From assembly GCF_014860165.1 (NCBI RefSeq), contig NZ_JACZKG010000063.1, forward strand, positions 42,848-106,847: a stretch of DNA of 64,000 nt, given 5' to 3'. The first letter of the stretch is position 1, and each line of letters starts with the position of its first letter. Below are positions 60,629 to 64,000 of the stretch, one piece after another. The DNA is from Devosia sp. Its GTDB lineage: Bacteria > Pseudomonadota > Alphaproteobacteria > Rhizobiales > Devosiaceae. The notes beneath the pieces are model-generated. The model was not told the DNA's origin and ran no database searches. It saw nothing but the letters and a program-made list of their open reading frames with translations. Made by a program: the position numbers and the translations under genes.

Positions 60629-60652
60629 ACATATGAATACATATTCATATGT
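60629..60652. promoter_or_regulatory. SmtB/CzrA-type operator
   Basis: ACATATGAAT (60629-60638) and ATTCATATGT (60643-60652) are perfect arms around ACAT. The form matches the TATGAA/TTCATA palindromes bound by zinc-sensing ArsR-family repressors. It lies directly upstream of the CDF gene and downstream of the arsR-type gene. Confidence 0.8.
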
Positions 60653-60686
60653 GAGGATCAAGGCAATTGCGGCACACCTCCTGCGG

Positions 60687-61001
60687 TCAGGTGTCGCTGT
60701 CCTCGCCATGCTCTTCCATAGCGTGCTCGATCATGTCGGCCAGCATCCGGGCGATATGCTCGTCTGCCGTCTCGTAGAACACCTGGCGGTTGCGCCGCGT
60801 GCCGCGCACCAGCCGCGCTGCCCGCAGCAGCCGGAGGTGATGGCTGACCAGAGATGGCGAGGCGTTGACGGCCCTCGCAATATCGCCCACGGCGATCGGC
60901 GCGCTCAGGCAGGCCAGCAGCACCCGTAGCCGGGTTGGATCGCCCAGCAGGCGATAGGTCTCTGCTATGACGGATATCTGGGCGTCGCTGGGACTGTTCA
61001 C
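60687..61001 (-). CDS. ArsR/SmtB-family zinc-sensing repressor
   Basis: A repressor of about 104 residues from the GTG at 61001; the open frame extends to an ATG at 61106, and the start is uncertain. Winged helix: LLGDPTRLRVLLACLS, then VNASPSLVSHHLRLLRAARL. The C-terminal helix reads DEHIARMLADMIEHAMEEH. Asp, His (+2), His (+13) and Glu (+16) reproduce the alpha-5 zinc site D-x-H-x10-H-x2-E of SmtB. There is no CXC arsenic or cadmium motif. It should release the adjacent operator when zinc is high, switching on the CDF pump. Confidence 0.88.
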   Translation of the reverse strand: MNSPSDAQISVIAETYRLLGDPTRLRVLLACLSAPIAVGDIARAVNASPSLVSHHLRLLRAARLVRGTRRNRQVFYETADEHIARMLADMIEHAMEEHGEDSDT

Positions 61002-61120
61002 GGTAACGGACTCGACGGGGCTTGCTGACCCAGAGGTAAGGCGCTTCGGCTTTGCGCGCCAGAGGGTGGCCCCATCGGGCGCATTCTGCCAAGCTGTCCA
61101 AAACAATGGAGGGATCGACC

Positions 61121-62116
61121 ATGGGCTTCCGCGCGCTGATCACCGACAAGGATGCGGCCGGCAAAGTCACCTCGTCCGTGCAGGTCCTGGAGGAAGAGCG
61201 TCTGCCCGAGGGCGATGTCTCGGTCGACATTGAATGGGCCGGTCTCAACTACAAGGACGGCCTCTGCCTCACCGGTGGTGGCGGCCTCGTGCGGGCCTAT
61301 CCGCATGTCGCAGGCATCGACTTTGCCGGCACGGTGCGCGAAAGCCGGGATGGGCGCTACGCGATAGGCGACCAGGTGGTGCTGACCGGCTGGCGCGTCG
61401 GTGAGACCCATTGGGGCGGCTATGCCGAACGCGCGCGCGTCAATGCCGACTGGCTGGTGCCACTGCCTGCCGGGCTGAGCACGCGCGACGCCATGGTTGT
61501 CGGCACAGCGGGCCTGACGGCCATGCTCGCCATCGATCGGTTGGAAGGTGCGGGATTGAAGCCTGGCGCCGGCGAGGTGCTGGTGACGGGCGCGGCGGGC
61601 GGCGTCGGCAGCATCGCCACGGCGCTCTTGAGCAGGCTGGGCTATCAGGTCGCCGCGCTTTCGGGCCGGCCGCAGCATGGCGACGCGCTCAGGGCCCTCG
61701 GCGCCGCCAGCATCATCGATCGGAATGACTTCCTCGCGCAGCCCGACAAGCCGCTGGAATCGGCGCGCTGGGATGGCGCCATCGACAGCGTCGGCGGCGA
61801 GGTGCTGGGGAAGCTGCTCAAGCAGGTCAAATATGGCGGCGCCGTTGCCAGCTTGGGCAATGCGGGCGGCATCGCCCTCGAAACCACCGTCCTGCCCTTC
61901 ATCCTCCGGGGCGTGACCCTCATCGGCATCGACAGCGTCATGCAGCCTTATGCCACCCGGGTCGCCGCGTGGAAGCGGATCGCCGAAACCTTCGACATCG
62001 CGGCCTATGCCGGCCTGGTGCGCGAGATGGGACTGGAGGAGCTGCCGGTGGCCGCGACGGAAATCCTGGCGGGTGAGGTGCGGGGCAGGGTGATTGTGAG
62101 GCCGGGGCTGTCGTGA
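61121..62116 (+). CDS. acuI: NADPH-dependent acryloyl-CoA reductase (AcuI/YhdH)
   Basis: A 331-residue MDR enzyme of the AcuI/YhdH group. The ATG at 61121 follows GGAGGG. Group signatures: LNYKDGLCLTGGGGLVRAYP near residue 44, VTGAAGGVGSIATALLSRLG (NADPH site), and PFILRGVTLIGIDSV near residue 265. It reduces toxic acryloyl-CoA to propionyl-CoA, arising from dimethylsulphoniopropionate or 3-hydroxypropionate metabolism. No dmd or ddd genes are in the window, so detoxification is the safer role. Divergent from the arsR gene. Confidence 0.85.
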   Translation: MGFRALITDKDAAGKVTSSVQVLEEERLPEGDVSVDIEWAGLNYKDGLCLTGGGGLVRAYPHVAGIDFAGTVRESRDGRYAIGDQVVLTGWRVGETHWGGYAERARVNADWLVPLPAGLSTRDAMVVGTAGLTAMLAIDRLEGAGLKPGAGEVLVTGAAGGVGSIATALLSRLGYQVAALSGRPQHGDALRALGAASIIDRNDFLAQPDKPLESARWDGAIDSVGGEVLGKLLKQVKYGGAVASLGNAGGIALETTVLPFILRGVTLIGIDSVMQPYATRVAAWKRIAETFDIAAYAGLVREMGLEELPVAATEILAGEVRGRVIVRPGLS

Positions 62117-62144
62117 CGCGTGGTGGGGGTATTGGTAGATCGCC

Positions 62145-64000
62145 TCACCGATACCCCGCCGCCTGCAGCTCGAACAGTTCGGCATAGTGTCCCCTGAGGG
62201 CCAGCAGCTCTTCATGCGAGCCCGATTCGAGGATCGCTCCATTTTCCAGCACCAGGATCCGGTCGGCCATCCGAACCGTCGAGAAGCGGTGCGAGATGAT
62301 GACCGCAGTCTTTCCGGCAGCCAGGCTCTTGAAGCGGCTGAACACCTCCGCCTCGGCCTTGGCGTCGAGCGCCGCCGTCGGTTCGTCCAGCACGATAAGG
62401 TCGGCATCGCGCATATAGGCACGGGCAATGGCCACCTTCTGCCACTCGCCGCCGGAGAGGTCGCGCCCCTTCTTGAACAGGCGACCCAACTGTTGCTCAT
62501 AACCCAGGGGCAGCTTGGCGATCACGGCATCGGCAAGGCTCAGCGCAGCGGCATTCTCGATGCGCGCCATGTCGCCCTGGTCCTCCATGCGGCCGACCCC
62601 GATATTCTCGCGCGCGCTGAGGCTGTAGCGGATGAAGTCCTGGAAGATCACCCCGATATGGGCGTGGATATCGGCGACGCTGAGCGCCTTCAGGTCGATG
62701 CCGTCGATGGTGATCCGTCCCTCATCGGGGTCGTAGAGGCGGGTCAGCAGCTTGACGATGGTGGTCTTGCCCGCGCCATTCTCGCCCACCAGCGCCAGCG
62801 TCTCGCCCGCCTTGAGGGTAAAGCTGAGGTGCCGGATGGCCCAGCCATCGGTGTCGGGATAGCGGAAGCCGACATCCTCGAACACGATGCCCTCGCGGAT
62901 CGGCTGCGGGAACGGCTGGGGATTGGCTGGCGACAGGATCGTCGGCTCGATCTCGAAAAAACTGAACAGGTCATCCAGATACATCGATTGCCCGGCAATC
63001 TGGGTGAAGCCGAGCAGGATCTTCTGGAACAGCCCGTTGAGCCGCAGGAACGAGCCCGAAAGAAAGGCCAGGTCACCAATGGTGAAGTCACCGCTGATCG
63101 TCCGCCAGACGATGAAGCCATAGGCGCCATAATAGGTCAGTGTCGAAATCGCCGAGAACAGAGCTCCCCACAGCGCCCGCTGCGTCGAGAGCGCGCGGTT
63201 TTCCAGGTAGATCGTGTGGGCCAGCTGCTTGAAGCGGGCAATGAGAAAATAGCCCAGCCCGAACAGCTTGAGTTCTTTCGCCGTCTCGGCGCTGGCGCCG
63301 ATATAGCGGATATATTCGAGCTCGCGCCGCTCTGGCGTGCGCCAGCGGCTCATGAAATAGGCGAGCGTATTGAACCGCGTCTCGCCCCAGATGGCGGGCA
63401 CGAAGCTCAGCGGCAGTAGCAGGATCAGCCACGGCGCATAGACGAAGAGGCCCGCGGCGAGCGTCACCACGGTGATCATGTCCTGCGCCTGCCCGAACAT
63501 CTGGCTCAAGAGCGCATTGCGGCCGGCCGCCTGTCGGCGAGCCCGTTCGAGGCGATCCTGATATTCCGCCGATTCGAAATGCATGAGGTCGAGCCGTGCC
63601 GCATGCGCCATCAGCTCAACGCTGACCGTGTTGGAATGGAGTTCCGACAGCACCGAATCGACCAGTCCGGTGGCGCGGGCCAGCAGGTCCGAAGCGACAA
63701 CGAGTGCCAGTTCCACCGCCATCAGCACCAGCACCGTCGAGAGCGCGCCGCTGGCCCACCAATCGGCAAACCCCGGGCCGGGCGCGGCAATGGTCGTCAG
63801 GCGCACAACCTCATCGATGATCAGCTTGCCCACATAGAGCATGGCGATGGGCTGCAGCGAGGCGACGAGGCGGAGGCCGACGCTGGCCGATGTGAGCGGC
63901 TTGCTGGTGCGCCAGATCTGGGCCACCAGGCGTCCAAGATGGCGGAGATTGTCGAGGCGCTCTCGGAAAGTAGGGGCTTTGTCGGGCGTAGGGGGTGGGC
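62145..64000 (-). CDS. ABC exporter (transmembrane plus ATPase), 5' end outside window
   Basis: At least 593 residues. The frame stays open to the window edge (RERLDNLRHLGRLVAQIWRTS precedes the GTG at 63926 without a stop), so the true start is upstream. Residues up to about 325 form the six-helix exporter domain. The ATPase domain has GENGAGKTT, LSGGEWQKVAIARA and IVLDEPTAALD. Likely a half-transporter working as a homodimer; substrate unknown. Confidence 0.9.
   Translation of the reverse strand, partial: PPPTPDKAPTFRERLDNLRHLGRLVAQIWRTSKPLTSASVGLRLVASLQPIAMLYVGKLIIDEVVRLTTIAAPGPGFADWWASGALSTVLVLMAVELALVVASDLLARATGLVDSVLSELHSNTVSVELMAHAARLDLMHFESAEYQDRLERARRQAAGRNALLSQMFGQAQDMITVVTLAAGLFVYAPWLILLLPLSFVPAIWGETRFNTLAYFMSRWRTPERRELEYIRYIGASAETAKELKLFGLGYFLIARFKQLAHTIYLENRALSTQRALWGALFSAISTLTYYGAYGFIVWRTISGDFTIGDLAFLSGSFLRLNGLFQKILLGFTQIAGQSMYLDDLFSFFEIEPTILSPANPQPFPQPIREGIVFEDVGFRYPDTDGWAIRHLSFTLKAGETLALVGENGAGKTTIVKLLTRLYDPDEGRITIDGIDLKALSVADIHAHIGVIFQDFIRYSLSARENIGVGRMEDQGDMARIENAAALSLADAVIAKLPLGYEQQLGRLFKKGRDLSGGEWQKVAIARAYMRDADLIVLDEPTAALDAKAEAEVFSRFKSLAAGKTAVIISHRFSTVRMADRILVLENGAILESGSHEELLALRGHYAELFELQAAGYR

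Noticed and set aside
60007..60636. 209-codon plus-strand frame rich in His, overlapping the CDF gene
   Set aside because: Mirror of the CDF coding sequence; the His codons arise from the complementary strand and no start signal fits.

Overview
The window reads as GC-rich chromosomal DNA from an alphaproteobacterium of the Hyphomicrobiales (Rhizobiales); a Devosia-like heterotroph fits best. This is inference from gene content: an FrcBCA-type fructose importer with a ROK regulator, ThuA/ThuB-like sugar genes, UgpC-type ATPases, YkoF-ThiXZY under a TPP riboswitch, and AcuI. I saw no rRNA, tRNA, insertion sequence, phage gene or CRISPR array. Genes are tightly packed, with many 4-base overlaps and convergent neighbours that share stop-codon bases.

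Region by region. 1-4.8 kb: the 3' part of a MauG-like di-haem peroxidase gene with a small membrane protein, an alpha/beta hydrolase, a quinone-oxidoreductase-like MDR enzyme, then a decayed thioredoxin-reductase-like gene whose 3' end is replaced by the tail of a KdpE/OmpR-type response regulator. 4.8-16.7 kb: a minus-strand cluster of a D-K-C cysteine (isochorismatase-like) hydrolase, an oligopeptide-type ABC importer with a fused double ATPase, and three MFS transporters. One MFS protein is fused in frame to a second cysteine hydrolase. A divergent LysR gene and a 17-base palindrome probably control the cluster. 16.8-21.6 kb: a ribose-type sugar ABC operon behind a long inverted repeat. 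21.7-25.0 kb: TPP riboswitch, YkoF-like protein and ThiXZY-type uptake system for thiamine precursors.

25.1-32.0 kb is the most interesting part. A VIT/CCC1-type Fe/Mn transporter lies next to a two-component system whose sensor has a strongly acidic external loop. Divergent from it is an operon with an exported DUF2271 protein carrying a flavinylation motif, a membrane PepSY-flavodoxin-reductase fusion, the flavin transferase ApbE, and a small exported protein ending in a D/E/H-rich tail. Together they look like an NADPH-to-periplasm flavin electron-transfer module linked to metal, probably iron.

32.0-59.6 kb holds four more carbohydrate or sugar-acid importers with their regulators and enzymes. 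They are a UgpC-type system with a fused double permease, an FCD-type GntR regulator and an enolase-superfamily dehydratase; a LacI-controlled ribose-type system with a zinc dehydrogenase, a GntR protein with two predicted DNA-binding domains and an ATP-grasp protein; the frcBCA fructose system; and a ThuEFGK-like system with ThuA- and ThuB-like enzymes. nadE lies between the second and third. 59.6-64 kb: a zinc-type CDF efflux pump with an SmtB-like ArsR repressor and its operator, acuI, and the 3' part of an ABC exporter gene running off the window.
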